A DNA stretch of 64,000 bases from Verrucomicrobiota bacterium JB024 (GCA_030673825.1 JAUTCS010000083.1:1-64000), one strand, 5' to 3'; positions 43,476 through 53,186 are shown, counted from the first letter of the stretch. Translations and numbers: made by a program. Notes: generated by a model from the sequence alone, not told the origin.

Positions 43476-45044
43476 ATGAATTATAAATCTATAAAAGTAT
43501 ATATCTCTTTGCTCTGCGCCCCCCGCTCGTTATGGATGATGTTGACCATCCTTTTACTCTGCTCATTGACGCGGGTTTCAGCGGGAGAGCTGCCGGAGTT
43601 GGATCTGAACGCCGCCGGGGTGAAAAACTACAAAATGGGAGTGGCCACGCATTTTGCCCGCAAGGTGGACTGGATGCGCCCGTGGGAACCGAGCGTCCTT
43701 ATTCCTCAAATCGCTGAGCTGGGTGTCGGCTGGATACGGGATGAAATCATGTGGTACCGGGTGGAGACGAAAAAGGGAGAATACCAAGTCCCCGCCCAAA
43801 CCTTGGAGTGGCTGGAACTCGCCAATGCCCACGGCCTCAAAGTGGTTGCCTGTTTTGCCGGAGAGAACCCGCTGTACGACGATCACTTTGACCCCGAGGC
43901 CTACGCGAAGGCGGCGGCGTGGCTGGCCCAGGAGCTGAAAGGCAAGGTGCACGCTATCGAGATTCTCAACGAGCCCATGAGCTACTATGCCGCCTATTAC
44001 GGCGAAGGCGGCATGCGGGGCGGCAACTGGTGGGGGCTGGATGACGCCGGGGATGTTTACCCCTGGGTCCGCCGCTATGTGCGGCTGCTGAATGCTTCGG
44101 CGGAGGCGATTAAGACCTCGAACTCGGATATGCCTGTGATTGGGTTGGGGGCGATCACTCCGATTAATTTTCACATGCTGCAACTGGGCATCTCGCCCCA
44201 GGTGGACGGGATTACTATTCATCCCTACAGCTTTAGGACGCCGCCGGAGGTTATTCCGTGGAAGCCGACCCCGGAGTTTCGGCAGAGGCATGGCTTCGCC
44301 GTCGCCGACAGTGACAGCACCTTTGCCTCCATGATCGATCGCTACCATGAATTCTCTGCGCAGCACGGCGGCCCTGCTCAACTTTGGCTGACCGAATGGG
44401 GGTATACGACCTTCCGTGAGGGCGCGACTGGCAAGGATTATTTATACTCCGGATTCAGTGAAGAGGCTCAAGCCAAGTACACCCTGAGGCGGTTCATGGA
44501 ATGCCTGGCGCTGAACATTGAGCTCAGCATCCAGTATGCGTTCATGGATGACCAGCACGAGGGCGGGCAACTGAACTGCGAAAGCGGCTTTGGGCTCATC
44601 CGGGCGGACCATTCCCGCAAGCCCGCCTTCGAGGTGGTGCAGCGCCTGGCCCGCACGACGGTTGACTACATCCCGGACGATAGCCTGGGGGTAGTCGTTC
44701 GTCCTTTTTCCGACCGCAGTGAGGACCGCCCCTTGAGCTGGGAGGGCGCTCCGTTGCCGGCACTGCAGGACATCCGTCATTATCAGTTTCTCGATGCCGA
44801 GGGGCAGTCCGTCATCGCCATTTGGTCCAGCGAGCGCTTGAGCGACCTTAACGTGCGCGCAACCGACATTCACATCTCGGGCGTATCTCCAGGCGTCCGC
44901 GTAGAGGCCTACGATCTGTATACGGGCCAGGCGATGGCTCTATCGGGTGTCCAGCAAGATGGCGACCACGTGGTTTTATCCGCCTTTCCGGTTCCGCCCT
45001 ATCCGGTGCTTATCACCCTCAAAGAAATGCCCGCCGAAGACTGA
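43476..45044 (+). CDS. Exported clan GH-A glycoside hydrolase (GH5/GH39-like)
   Basis: About 522 residues from an ATG at 43476, with a hydrophobic signal (MMLTILLLCSLTRVSAG); an ATG at 43536 is also possible and would place the start directly at the signal. The TIM barrel has the GH-A pair: acid/base Glu in AIEILNEPMSYY (about residue 166) and nucleophile Glu in LWLTEWGYT (about 307). A C-terminal beta domain ends the protein. GH5 or GH39 cannot be separated by eye. The enzyme is probably periplasmic or surface-acting, supplying substrate for the cytoplasmic enzymes. Confidence 0.82.
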   Translation: MNYKSIKVYISLLCAPRSLWMMLTILLLCSLTRVSAGELPELDLNAAGVKNYKMGVATHFARKVDWMRPWEPSVLIPQIAELGVGWIRDEIMWYRVETKKGEYQVPAQTLEWLELANAHGLKVVACFAGENPLYDDHFDPEAYAKAAAWLAQELKGKVHAIEILNEPMSYYAAYYGEGGMRGGNWWGLDDAGDVYPWVRRYVRLLNASAEAIKTSNSDMPVIGLGAITPINFHMLQLGISPQVDGITIHPYSFRTPPEVIPWKPTPEFRQRHGFAVADSDSTFASMIDRYHEFSAQHGGPAQLWLTEWGYTTFREGATGKDYLYSGFSEEAQAKYTLRRFMECLALNIELSIQYAFMDDQHEGGQLNCESGFGLIRADHSRKPAFEVVQRLARTTVDYIPDDSLGVVVRPFSDRSEDRPLSWEGAPLPALQDIRHYQFLDAEGQSVIAIWSSERLSDLNVRATDIHISGVSPGVRVEAYDLYTGQAMALSGVQQDGDHVVLSAFPVPPYPVLITLKEMPAED

Positions 45045-45088
45045 AGATGATTTTCAAGACCCAGAATCTCTAACCCTGCAATATCACT

Positions 45089-45895
45089 ATGAAAATACTC
45101 CACTCCATCTATATCGCCGGGCTTTTCGCCCTCCTCCCGTCCACTTCCCAAGCCGTCGTGATCACCGAGGATTTTAACAGCGGCTACCCTGGCACAGCGG
45201 AAGGCGGATGGGCCAGAGGCTGGATCGAAACTGAAGGCAGCGGGACCAGTCTGTCTGCGACAATCAGCAGCGCGGAACCTCTGGGGGCGGGTAATTACCT
45301 GACGGTTTCCACCACGGCAACCGGCAGCAACAGCGCAACGGTGAACCGCGCCTTTGATTCGAGCACGGGGCTGAATCCGGCCGATAGCTATGAGATCTCG
45401 TACGAAATCCGTCTTGATTCTGCGATGACGAGCGGGCAGCAGTTGCTGATTTATGCGGCGACCGGGCCCAGTTCGACGACCAGTTCGTTTGTTAGCTGGT
45501 CAATTGTTGGAGACGCCACCGCGGGCTGGCTCCTGAACAACGGCAACAAGGCCGGAGGCGTAACCTCGCAGGTCAGCACCGGCGTATCCATGGTGCAAGA
45601 TGTTGTGTACTCATTTACCGTGACGGTAAACCCGACCGAAAAAACCTGGAGTGTCAGTATCGCCAGCACCGCGGGTAATTATTCCAGCGAGGACACGTAC
45701 GGATTCCGTACCGCCTCGGAAACTGTGATGGAGTCGCCGGCATTGTCGTTTGGTGCAAAACCCGGAAGCGGTAACTCGCTCGATTTTTCCATCGACTCGA
45801 TTGCCATTTCCCAAATCCCGGAAGGCGCGCACATGGGCCTGCTCATGGCTATCCTGGCATTGGGCTGGTTGGTTCGCCGCCGCCTGGTGCGCTAG
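45089..45895 (+). CDS. PEP-CTERM-type sorting-domain protein
   Basis: 268 residues with a signal peptide (MKILHSIYIAGLFALLPSTS) and a C-terminal sorting signal (IPEGAHMGLL, helix, then RRRLVR); the motif is PEG instead of PEP. The middle is beta-rich and Ser/Thr/Gly-rich with a jelly-roll-like pattern (YEISYEIRLDSAMTS, VYSFTVTVNPTEKTWSVSIA), like concanavalin-type binding domains. No catalytic residues seen. It lies between the exported hydrolase and a pseudopilin gene. Confidence 0.8.
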   Translation: MKILHSIYIAGLFALLPSTSQAVVITEDFNSGYPGTAEGGWARGWIETEGSGTSLSATISSAEPLGAGNYLTVSTTATGSNSATVNRAFDSSTGLNPADSYEISYEIRLDSAMTSGQQLLIYAATGPSSTTSSFVSWSIVGDATAGWLLNNGNKAGGVTSQVSTGVSMVQDVVYSFTVTVNPTEKTWSVSIASTAGNYSSEDTYGFRTASETVMESPALSFGAKPGSGNSLDFSIDSIAISQIPEGAHMGLLMAILALGWLVRRRLVR

Positions 45896-45902
45896 CTCGG
45901 AC

Positions 45903-46637
45903 ATGCCACTCGTCCGTACCATGACGACTAAACACAGAGCGTTTTCGCTGGTGGAGCTGCTTACCGTCATCGCCATCATCGCGGTGCTGGCGGCAATTCT
46001 GATCCCCGTCGTGCGCCACGTGCGAGTAACCGCCCATTCGGCCAGTTGCCTCGCGAATCTCAGGCAACTGGCGATGGCCGGCATCGCTTATGGTAATGAG
46101 AACGGGGGGTATCTTCCGGGGTATCACTGGGACCAGCCCGGCTCCGGCTATCCCTATGGCAAGCGGGGCGGCCTGGCCGATCACTTGGGGTTGATCCGCG
46201 CGGTGGGTGGCTATGATACGGTTATGACATGTCCTGCCGCGCAGGCCGAATGGCCTGTAAACTACCGCTATTATGCCTTTAACCGCACCTATGCTATCAA
46301 TGGCTATATGCGGAGTTTTGCCAGCGACGAGACGGTCCTGTACACCGATCCCGTACGCTTTGGTGAGATCAGCGATCCGTCGAAGACAATGTTCTTTATC
46401 GACTCGCCCCATCAAATTCACAACGGCGACAAGGGATGGTTTCACGACCACTGCCTGCCCACACAGAAATGGGATTCCAGGCTGATCGAGGCGAAAAATC
46501 TCTTGCGCAACGAAACCTCCTACATCCACGGGGGTAGCATTAATCTGGCCTATGTGGACGGACACGTCGAGTCCCTCCCTCAAGACGAGATGCTATTGCT
46601 CATGGAGCGGGATGTTTTCTGGAAGGGAAAACCCTGA
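45903..46637 (+). CDS. H-X9-DG pseudopilin (prepilin-type signal)
   Basis: 244 residues from the ATG at 45903; 45921 is also possible. The prepilin signal RAFSLVELLTVIAIIAVLAA has Phe +1 and Glu +5 but Ala instead of Gly before the cleavage site, a variation seen in this family. It is followed by CLANLRQLAMAGIAYGNENG. The C-terminal H-X9-DG motif is HGGSINLAYVDGHVESL. It begins 8 bp after the PEP-CTERM stop, so they are probably in one operon. Confidence 0.87.
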   Translation: MPLVRTMTTKHRAFSLVELLTVIAIIAVLAAILIPVVRHVRVTAHSASCLANLRQLAMAGIAYGNENGGYLPGYHWDQPGSGYPYGKRGGLADHLGLIRAVGGYDTVMTCPAAQAEWPVNYRYYAFNRTYAINGYMRSFASDETVLYTDPVRFGEISDPSKTMFFIDSPHQIHNGDKGWFHDHCLPTQKWDSRLIEAKNLLRNETSYIHGGSINLAYVDGHVESLPQDEMLLLMERDVFWKGKP

Positions 46638-46714
46638 GACCGCGGGCCGGGCGGTCAGATGTAGCAGACATAGTATTATTACTTTTTAACCGATAATATT
46701 TTACAGGAAGCATT

Positions 46715-48169
46715 ATGAAACAAGCACGCACCCCATCCATGGGGAAACCTAAAATTGTCATCATCGGAGCTGGCAGCCTTTTCTTCGGTCGCCAAGCGAT
46801 TTGGGCGGTGTCCCAGCTGCCCGGATTCCAGAACTGCACCCTGAGCCTGGTCGATACCGATCCGGTTAATCTGAACCGGCTTGACCAACTGGCCAGGCTG
46901 GCGATCAACTCGGAGGGGGTGACGGTGGAAAGCTTCGACAACTACGAGGATGCCCTGCCGGGAGCCGATTTTGTCGTCCTGAGTTTTTCGAAGAAGAACG
47001 CTTACTATCGCCGCATCGAATGTGAGGTTGGCGCCAAATACGGCATTCGCTCTTGTTCGGGAGACACCATCGGGCCGGCGGGAATTTTTCACACGCTGCG
47101 TGAGTTCCCGGCGATTCTGGATATCGCCCACACGATGGAGGAACTGTGCCCCGATGCCTGGCTGATTAATTACGTGAACCCCGCCGCCACCATGGGAATC
47201 GGGTTGATGCGCCACTCGCGCATCAAGAGCTTTGCCCTGTGTGACACGCATCACATGCCGATGAAGAAAGAGGGCTACCTGAAGTTGATCGGCGAGAGTG
47301 ATACCAGCCTCGATGGGCTCGACATGCGCATCGCCGGGGTTAACCACTTCACATGGATGCTCAAGGCCGAGCTGAACGGTCGCGATATCCTGCCGGCCAT
47401 CCGCGAAGCTTTCCGCCGTGGCGCGGCGGGGGAAGAAGACGCCGGCTATGCCAAGAATCGCTTCAACAATGCCATCACCGCCCAGTTGACGGACCTCTTT
47501 GGGTGCGTGCCCACCTGCACCGGCCATACAAAAGAATACCTGCCCTTTTACCAGGGGCGTGCGGCGATTCAGGAAAAAATCCCGCCCTTGGCCGTGTTTG
47601 ACTGTGACGAGCGCGAGCGTTGGACGGCCACGATGTGGCAGGAAATCGATGACTACATTTCGGGGAAGAAACCCATCTCTGAATTTCACGAGAGCGTGAA
47701 GTCTGACCATGCGACCGACATCATTCATTCCATGGTCGTTCAGGATGGGCGCACGTACTTCATCAACCGCAGCAATACGGACTGCGTGGAGGATGGCGGC
47801 CGAGCCGTGGAAAATCTCCCGGCAGACGCATATTTAGAAATGGAATGCCAGTTGGGGCCAGATGGGCCTCGTCCGTTCAAAGCCGGTGCGTTCCCGCTGG
47901 GCTTGCGCAGTCTCCAATACCACATCCTGGATATCCACGAACTGACCATCGAAGCGATCATGAAAGAAGACCGGGAACTGCTCGTTCGGGCGCTTTCCAT
48001 CGATCCGCTGGTCAACTCAATCGCTACGGCTCGCGTGTTGATCGACGAGCTTTACCAGCGCGAGAGAGAAGCTCTGCCCGAATGGGTAGGACCGCAGACT
48101 CCGGTGTCCTCAACGGACCAATCCCCCGAGGACCGACAGGTCGAGCTTGTGGACGTGAAGAACTACTGA
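46715..48169 (+). CDS. Glycoside hydrolase family 4 (NAD-, metal-dependent)
   Basis: 484 residues. The Rossmann nucleotide-binding start is KIVIIGAGSLFFGRQ. Later motifs are the GH4 ones: NYVNPAATMG, the metal ligands Cys and His in FALCDTHHMP and AGVNHFTWML. GH4 enzymes oxidise C3, eliminate and rehydrate, so they hydrolyse both alpha- and beta-linked galactosides, glucosides or glucuronides. There is no signal peptide. It follows the pseudopilin after 77 bp and probably completes cytoplasmic breakdown in this module. The specificity cannot be assigned. Confidence 0.9.
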   Translation: MKQARTPSMGKPKIVIIGAGSLFFGRQAIWAVSQLPGFQNCTLSLVDTDPVNLNRLDQLARLAINSEGVTVESFDNYEDALPGADFVVLSFSKKNAYYRRIECEVGAKYGIRSCSGDTIGPAGIFHTLREFPAILDIAHTMEELCPDAWLINYVNPAATMGIGLMRHSRIKSFALCDTHHMPMKKEGYLKLIGESDTSLDGLDMRIAGVNHFTWMLKAELNGRDILPAIREAFRRGAAGEEDAGYAKNRFNNAITAQLTDLFGCVPTCTGHTKEYLPFYQGRAAIQEKIPPLAVFDCDERERWTATMWQEIDDYISGKKPISEFHESVKSDHATDIIHSMVVQDGRTYFINRSNTDCVEDGGRAVENLPADAYLEMECQLGPDGPRPFKAGAFPLGLRSLQYHILDIHELTIEAIMKEDRELLVRALSIDPLVNSIATARVLIDELYQREREALPEWVGPQTPVSSTDQSPEDRQVELVDVKNY

Positions 48170-48259
48170 CTGCCAGCGGCGAAAATCCAATTTGTTTCAG
48201 ATTGTCTTGTTGATCCTTTAGGAACGATTGTTCGTTGGCTTCCGCTAACTGAAAAGTCC

Positions 48260-48291
48260 TCCTTGTTGCGCCTATATGTGGCGCGCAAGGA
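48260..48291 (+). terminator. Possible terminator after the GH4 module
   Basis: Stem TCCTTG / CAAGGA continued by GCGCC / GGCGC around a 7-base loop, with small internal bulges, 90 bp after the GH4 stop. Only a weak run of four T follows a few bases later. Confidence 0.5.
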
Positions 48292-48623
48292 AGGGCGCTT
48301 TTCTGTAAATGTAAATCATGGTTTACGCGATGGGACCCCTGTCTATCTCTCGGTTCGGGCCGAGGGTTTTATAGGCCACTTCTATTAACTTCGCTGCTAT
48401 CTGGGCAGGCAGAGATACATTGTTATGCGCGTAAAGAGTGGCAGTGAGCAGAGTAATCTTTTCGATATTTTAAGCACGCTTAGAGTGCTTCGCATCGCAC
48501 GAGCAGTCTGGATCGGCCTGCTGTGGTCGGCTGTGATGCGTTTCGTCCGCAGCTTGAGGAACACTTATTATCGACGCCAGTTTTATCGATGCTCCCAAGC
48601 AGCGCAACCGCCGCCCCCCCCCT

Positions 48624-48677
48624 CAAGTGACAACCATGGTTGACACTTTGATCTTCTCGGCGGGGGCGGATTGTCGG
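48624..48677 (+). repeat. Intergenic repeat with TGACAACCATGGTT core, copy 2
   Basis: Direct copy of 41756-41807: it starts CAAGTGACAACCATGGTTGA and ends GGCGGATTGTCGG. It marks the end of the GH4 module and the start of the sigma/kinase/primase segment. Confidence 0.7.
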
Positions 48678-48764
48678 TTTTTAGGGTGTTTTTTCGTGGA
48701 CCACGGGAAATAACCGCGTAGAGATAAGTGTGTTGTTCGTATGTTTTGTTAGCCCCTGGCAGGT

Positions 48765-49484
48765 ATGAGTAGCACGCACAGTTTGGATATCCCCGAGACG
48801 ACCCGCACGACGGTCGATATCCTGCTTGGCCCGGAGAATGTTCGACGTCAAGCCCGTGTCGCCGAGATAGCCGCGGTCTATCAGCCGGTTTTGAAAGGGG
48901 TGGCCGCCTTCTTCATGCTCAAGCATGCGGATAATGGCGAGGGCCTGTCGGAGGTGGAGGACCTGGCTGGCAATGAAGTCCTGCTGATGCTGGACCCCGG
49001 GTGTGGTTATTTCTCGACATACGACCCGACCCGCGGACGGCTGAGGCATTGGATCAAGAGCAGGATTCGCCGCCATGTGCTCGACTACCGGCGCAAGCGC
49101 AGGAGGGTGGTGGCGTCCGAATTGGACGAGGAGAAGTTGCCGGCTGAGGCGCAAATCGATCAATGCATCGATGAGCTTGAGATGAACGAAGTCTTTCGTT
49201 TGGCTATGCACCTGACCGCGGAGCACTATGCTGAGAAGGGGCAGTCCGAGCGTTTCGAGATCTATAAGGAGCTGAAGTCCGGGGCGCCTCGTTCGCCCAG
49301 CGTACAGGCCATGAGCGAGTGGGAAATGCGCTCGCTCAAGAGCGAAGTGGCCTCCTACATCCGCCAGCAGGCTCTCTGGCAAGCGGCCTTGAGGGTGTCC
49401 GACAGCCCGGAGGATGTTTACGAGCTGGCGGGGGCCGTCTGGGACCGGGCCCGAAACCGAAAAACACTGGACCTGGATTTCTAG
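48765..49484 (+). CDS. ECF-type sigma-70 factor paired with a Ser/Thr kinase
   Basis: 239 residues. Residues 75-110 (FSTYDPTRGRLRHWIKSRIR, then RHVLDYRRKRRR) match sigma region 2 of the planctomycete/verrucomicrobial ECF type. The last third (RFEIYKELKSGAPRSPSV, then MSEWEMRSLKSEVASYIRQ) fits region 4, although its helix-turn-helix is not strongly conserved. It ends 5 bp before a membrane kinase gene on the same strand. Such sigma factors are commonly controlled by the neighbouring kinase. Target promoters are unknown. The hydrophilic N-terminus has no signal. Confidence 0.75.
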   Translation: MSSTHSLDIPETTRTTVDILLGPENVRRQARVAEIAAVYQPVLKGVAAFFMLKHADNGEGLSEVEDLAGNEVLLMLDPGCGYFSTYDPTRGRLRHWIKSRIRRHVLDYRRKRRRVVASELDEEKLPAEAQIDQCIDELEMNEVFRLAMHLTAEHYAEKGQSERFEIYKELKSGAPRSPSVQAMSEWEMRSLKSEVASYIRQQALWQAALRVSDSPEDVYELAGAVWDRARNRKTLDLDF

Positions 49485-49489
49485 GCGCG

Positions 49490-50968
49490 ATGGACTTCTC
49501 CGACGACGAGTTGAAAGGCCTGATCGAAGGAGAGGGTGGCGCCTTCGACCCCGGGGAGGTCATCGGCAACAACTACGAGGTGCTGGAGTTTGTCAAGGAG
49601 GGGGCGGACGCGGAGGTGTACCGCGTCAGGAACTTGACCGACGGCCAGGAGTATGCGGCCAAAGTGCCGAAGAACGCGAATGCCTACGGGCAGTTCGAGC
49701 ATGAGATCGAGTTGTACAACATTCTCAGCAAGCATAAAACCTCGGAGCACCTGGCGCGTATCCATCCCTCGATCGACCATCATGGCTGCCCGGTCTTCAT
49801 TATGGAGTTTTTGCATGGACATACGTTGGCCGAGGAAGTGAAAAGCGGGAAGGCCCTGCGCCCCCGATACATCGTCAGGATTATCAAAGACATTCTCAGT
49901 GGATTGGCCGAGTTGCACCGTGCAGGAATTATCCACTGCGACGTCAATCCGAATAATATCATGCTGACGCGGCACGGGGCCGTGTTGTTTGACCTGAGTG
50001 CCGGGGTCCTGTACGATAAAGTCGATACGCGTACGCCCAGGCGTGGGACCAAGGGCTACATGCCGCCCGATGAGCACCTTTCCTATGCCTGGGATATTTA
50101 TTCAGTCGGTGTGATCTACTACCAGTTGTTGCTGGGGGACTATCCGGCCTGGACCCGTCCTATTGGTGGGGTGAATGAGACGACTAAGTCGCTGTCGATT
50201 CCGGAAAAGTTCGGGCGCTACCTGGGGGCGCGTCCAATTGTGGAAAAGGCCTTGAGGCTCGACCCTGAGCAGCGTTACCGCGATGCCCAACAAATGCTCG
50301 CGCAAATGCGAAATCCGGTTCACAGCCAGCGGTTGTTCGCGGGGATGAATATTTTTAAGCGACGCCATCCTTTGTCGTTTTACGTCCTGGCGGGGCTGAG
50401 CACGGTAGTCATCGCGGTGGTTCTCATCGGGTCCCGTTGGTCTGCTGAGCGGACCGAGGACCTCCGGCAAACGTATTCACTGAACCTGTCGGAGCTGGAC
50501 CATGGCTTGGCGGGGTGCTTCCTGTCTTGGGAGGCTTGGGGCCTGAAAAAAGAGATTCAAGTGCAGCAAAGCGCCTTGGACTCTCCGGAGGGAGCCATTG
50601 TGAAGATCGACGAAGTGTTGCTGCGTCTGGACGATGACGGAAAAAACGAGTATACGCTCACGCTTGAATTTACGTCGCTCGCCAATGGTGAGGCAGAGTC
50701 CGTGGAATTTCCGCTGGAGTGGTCTGAGGCGAAAGGCGGCTATTGCCTGAATCAGAAACATGCCAAGGTGGTGAAGGGCGTGACTTCGAGGACACGTGTA
50801 CTCATCAAGCTGAAGCGCCACCGATCCATCGTGTGGGATAAGAAATACAGTACACCAGGGCGGCTATTTCAGGAGCTTCAGCCTGCACCGGATGGGTGGA
50901 TGCACCTGGAGGACGATGGGATGACCTTCCGCCTGAGGATCGGCGGAGCCTACCTGTCATCGCACTGA
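49490..50968 (+). CDS. Membrane Ser/Thr protein kinase with C-terminal exported domain
   Basis: 492 residues. The kinase domain has Lys58 in YAAKVPK, the loop HCDVNPNN (149-156; Cys where HRD has Arg, but Asp151 and Asn156 kept) and DLS (168-170) instead of DFG. The glycine loop is degenerate (KEGADAEVY). A membrane helix lies at about 292-312 and is followed by a ~180-residue outside domain of unknown fold. The catalytic Asp residues remain, so activity is possible but atypical. Operon with the sigma factor; it probably controls it. Confidence 0.87.
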   Translation: MDFSDDELKGLIEGEGGAFDPGEVIGNNYEVLEFVKEGADAEVYRVRNLTDGQEYAAKVPKNANAYGQFEHEIELYNILSKHKTSEHLARIHPSIDHHGCPVFIMEFLHGHTLAEEVKSGKALRPRYIVRIIKDILSGLAELHRAGIIHCDVNPNNIMLTRHGAVLFDLSAGVLYDKVDTRTPRRGTKGYMPPDEHLSYAWDIYSVGVIYYQLLLGDYPAWTRPIGGVNETTKSLSIPEKFGRYLGARPIVEKALRLDPEQRYRDAQQMLAQMRNPVHSQRLFAGMNIFKRRHPLSFYVLAGLSTVVIAVVLIGSRWSAERTEDLRQTYSLNLSELDHGLAGCFLSWEAWGLKKEIQVQQSALDSPEGAIVKIDEVLLRLDDDGKNEYTLTLEFTSLANGEAESVEFPLEWSEAKGGYCLNQKHAKVVKGVTSRTRVLIKLKRHRSIVWDKKYSTPGRLFQELQPAPDGWMHLEDDGMTFRLRIGGAYLSSH

Positions 50969-51200
50969 ATTTTCCCTTTCGGATCGGACGTTGGTCGATG
51001 AGGCCATTGCTGTGTTTGTGCCACTGGTAATGGGGTATGTAGAGGGGTGGGCTGTCTCTGCTCTTTGAGATGAGGGAGCGGCTGCGCCCGTCGTGAAAAC
51101 TTTTTTCAAAAAAAATCCCTCAGGGTGGGGGAGCTCATGCGTAACGGGTATGAAGGGTCGAAATGGTTTTGGCCCGTAATGCCTAAGAGAAAGTTAAGTT

Positions 51201-53186
51201 ATGAGTAAGAACACGCAAATACAATGGTGCGATAGCACCGTTAACCCGATCATGGGTTGTGCAGGATGCGAGCTGTTCCCGAAGGCGGCTTTCATCCTTA
51301 CCAAAATCGACGAGGCCGTCAGCGCCAAATGTGGCGACTGGGTTAAAGGCCAAGCGAAGAAATCCTACGAAACGCTGATCAGTGATGCCTATGCGGCGAT
51401 CGCCGAGCCCAGTGAATACCACAATAATGAGGTTACGACGAGTAACCTGTATCATCTACGGGAAAAGTTCGTGGATGCGGTCAAGAAAGACTATGGCGAA
51501 GATTGCGCTGAAGCGGCCAGGCGCGTGCTCGAGGAGCAGGTGACCTGTTATGCGGCCAAGTGGCACCTTCGACGGGGCTATTCCCTCGTGAATCCTACCC
51601 GCAAAACGAACAAGGGATTCGCGCCGACCTTCGAACAGCCGATGCAATTCGGGGGAAAAGTCCGTGAAGCGGCGGAACTGTCCGACTTGCTTGGGCAGAG
51701 CCATCCCAAGGAACCCTGGAAAGACGGCCTCGCCCGTATGATCTTCGTCAGCGACATGGGCGATGCCTTCAGTGATCAGAAGGACTTCGAATTCCTCGAA
51801 AAGGACGTGATCCTGGCGATCAAAAGCGAGCTCGGGCAAAAGCACCTCTGGCTGTGGGTGACCAAGCAGCCTCACCGCATGGCAGAGTTCGCGGAGCATA
51901 TCGGTGGCTTCCCGGACAATGTCTGTGTGATGACCACGCTGACGAGCGCGGTTGCCGTTAACCAGAAGCGGTTGCGCGACATCAAGACGGTCAAGGCCAC
52001 GATGCGAGGCTTGAGCATCGAGCCCCTGTGGGGCGAAATCAAGCCCGAGGAACTCGATCTGGACCGGATTGACTGGGTGATCGTCTGCGGTGAGAGCGGT
52101 GCCAGCAAGTACGCGCATCCCTTTCATGTCGAATGGGCGCAGACGCTACATGCGCACTGCAAGGACAAGGGAGTTGCTTTCTTCCTAAAACAACTCGGCA
52201 GTAACCCGCAGCAAAATGGCATGGCACTCAAGCTTAAGGATGCCCATGGCGGCGACTGGAGCGAGTGGGGGGAATCCCTGCACGTCCGTGAGTTCCCCCA
52301 GGTCTTTCACGATTTCCGCAAGGAGGAGTTGGAGGCTCTGAGGGAAACGCAGGTATCTCTTCCCCGCCGCAATGAGGCGACTCGGCGTACCGAAGGGGGA
52401 CCGTTGACAAAGGCCAAGGCGGTTGATCTGAAGCCGCTCGATGAAACGGAACGCTCCCGCCTGACCGAGTTGGAGGAAATCATCCGCTCCGGGATTTCGG
52501 CTTACAATGCGATGGGTAAGGCCCTTCAGGAAATTCGTGATCAGAAACTCTACCGGGGCAAATACAGCTCCTTTGTTGAGTACTGTACCGAGTGTATTGG
52601 TTTCTCACGGCAGTATGCCTACATGCTGGCAAAGGCCGCGGACACGCATGACCGGGTTACGCCGCTTCTGGAAGCGAAGGGAATCAAACCTATTGATCGC
52701 GAGCGCCACCTGCGTGAACTCGGTAGAATCAAGGATGAGGGGGACCTCAAAGAGGTGATCGATGTGGTCGCCCAGTGCATGGGCGACAAGGAGCAAGAAG
52801 TGACCTATGTGGTGATCCATGAGGCTGTTGAGGCGAAGATCAAGCCTGCTGTCCCAGTCGATGAAGAGGCCGTGGAGGCGTATCCTGATTCATCGGATGA
52901 TATCGCGGGGTTCAACGGGCTTGCTCAAAAAGCTGCCACTCCCATCGCTACGCCTTCTGCCAATGGTAACCCCTCTGGAAACGGCTCCCCTAAATTTCCC
53001 CTCACAGGTCGAGCGGGATTCAAGCAAAGCTTAAAGCAGGTCGAAGGGGAACGCAGTGGAGAATCATCGCAGGAGCCCCTGGTTGCCCGTCTGAGAGAGG
53101 CCCTGGTCCATGTCGAGCGCGGCGAGGTGCTCCAGGCCTACAAGATACTGGAGGAGATTCTGCAACACAGACCGACCGAAGCCTGA
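51201..53186 (+). CDS. DUF5131 (phage Gp37/Gp68-like) protein fused to a plasmid-type HTH region
   Basis: 661 residues. The N-terminal ~380 residues match DUF5131: IQWCDSTVNPIMGCAGC, MIFVSDMGDAFSD, LWVTKQPHRM, MRGLSIEPLWGEI, WVIVCGESGA and FFLKQLGSNP. The family usually has GCxxxxxGCxxCYAE in one stretch; here Cys20/Cys23 are followed ~92 residues later by TCYAAK (Cys116), indicating an insertion. From about residue 395 a different region begins, with LYRGKYSSFVEYCTECIGFS and RQYAYMLAKAA, resembling DUF3102-like plasmid regulators. It may bind an iron-sulfur cluster. Such genes are typical of phages and plasmids. Confidence 0.72.
   Translation: MSKNTQIQWCDSTVNPIMGCAGCELFPKAAFILTKIDEAVSAKCGDWVKGQAKKSYETLISDAYAAIAEPSEYHNNEVTTSNLYHLREKFVDAVKKDYGEDCAEAARRVLEEQVTCYAAKWHLRRGYSLVNPTRKTNKGFAPTFEQPMQFGGKVREAAELSDLLGQSHPKEPWKDGLARMIFVSDMGDAFSDQKDFEFLEKDVILAIKSELGQKHLWLWVTKQPHRMAEFAEHIGGFPDNVCVMTTLTSAVAVNQKRLRDIKTVKATMRGLSIEPLWGEIKPEELDLDRIDWVIVCGESGASKYAHPFHVEWAQTLHAHCKDKGVAFFLKQLGSNPQQNGMALKLKDAHGGDWSEWGESLHVREFPQVFHDFRKEELEALRETQVSLPRRNEATRRTEGGPLTKAKAVDLKPLDETERSRLTELEEIIRSGISAYNAMGKALQEIRDQKLYRGKYSSFVEYCTECIGFSRQYAYMLAKAADTHDRVTPLLEAKGIKPIDRERHLRELGRIKDEGDLKEVIDVVAQCMGDKEQEVTYVVIHEAVEAKIKPAVPVDEEAVEAYPDSSDDIAGFNGLAQKAATPIATPSANGNPSGNGSPKFPLTGRAGFKQSLKQVEGERSGESSQEPLVARLREALVHVERGEVLQAYKILEEILQHRPTEA

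Larger units (their letters stand above)
48170..48764. other. 595-bp intergenic region, no convincing gene
   Basis: Between the GH4 gene and the sigma-factor gene. It contains a hairpin at 48260-48291 and the repeat at 48624-48677. A 72-residue frame at 48425 is Arg-rich and ends in a poly-Pro run; it is not credible. Composition is lower in GC than the flanking genes. Confidence 0.6.

Noticed and set aside
48425-48643. 72-residue Arg-rich frame
   Set aside because: It ends in a poly-Pro run from a C tract and in the repeat; no ribosome-binding site or homology-like pattern.
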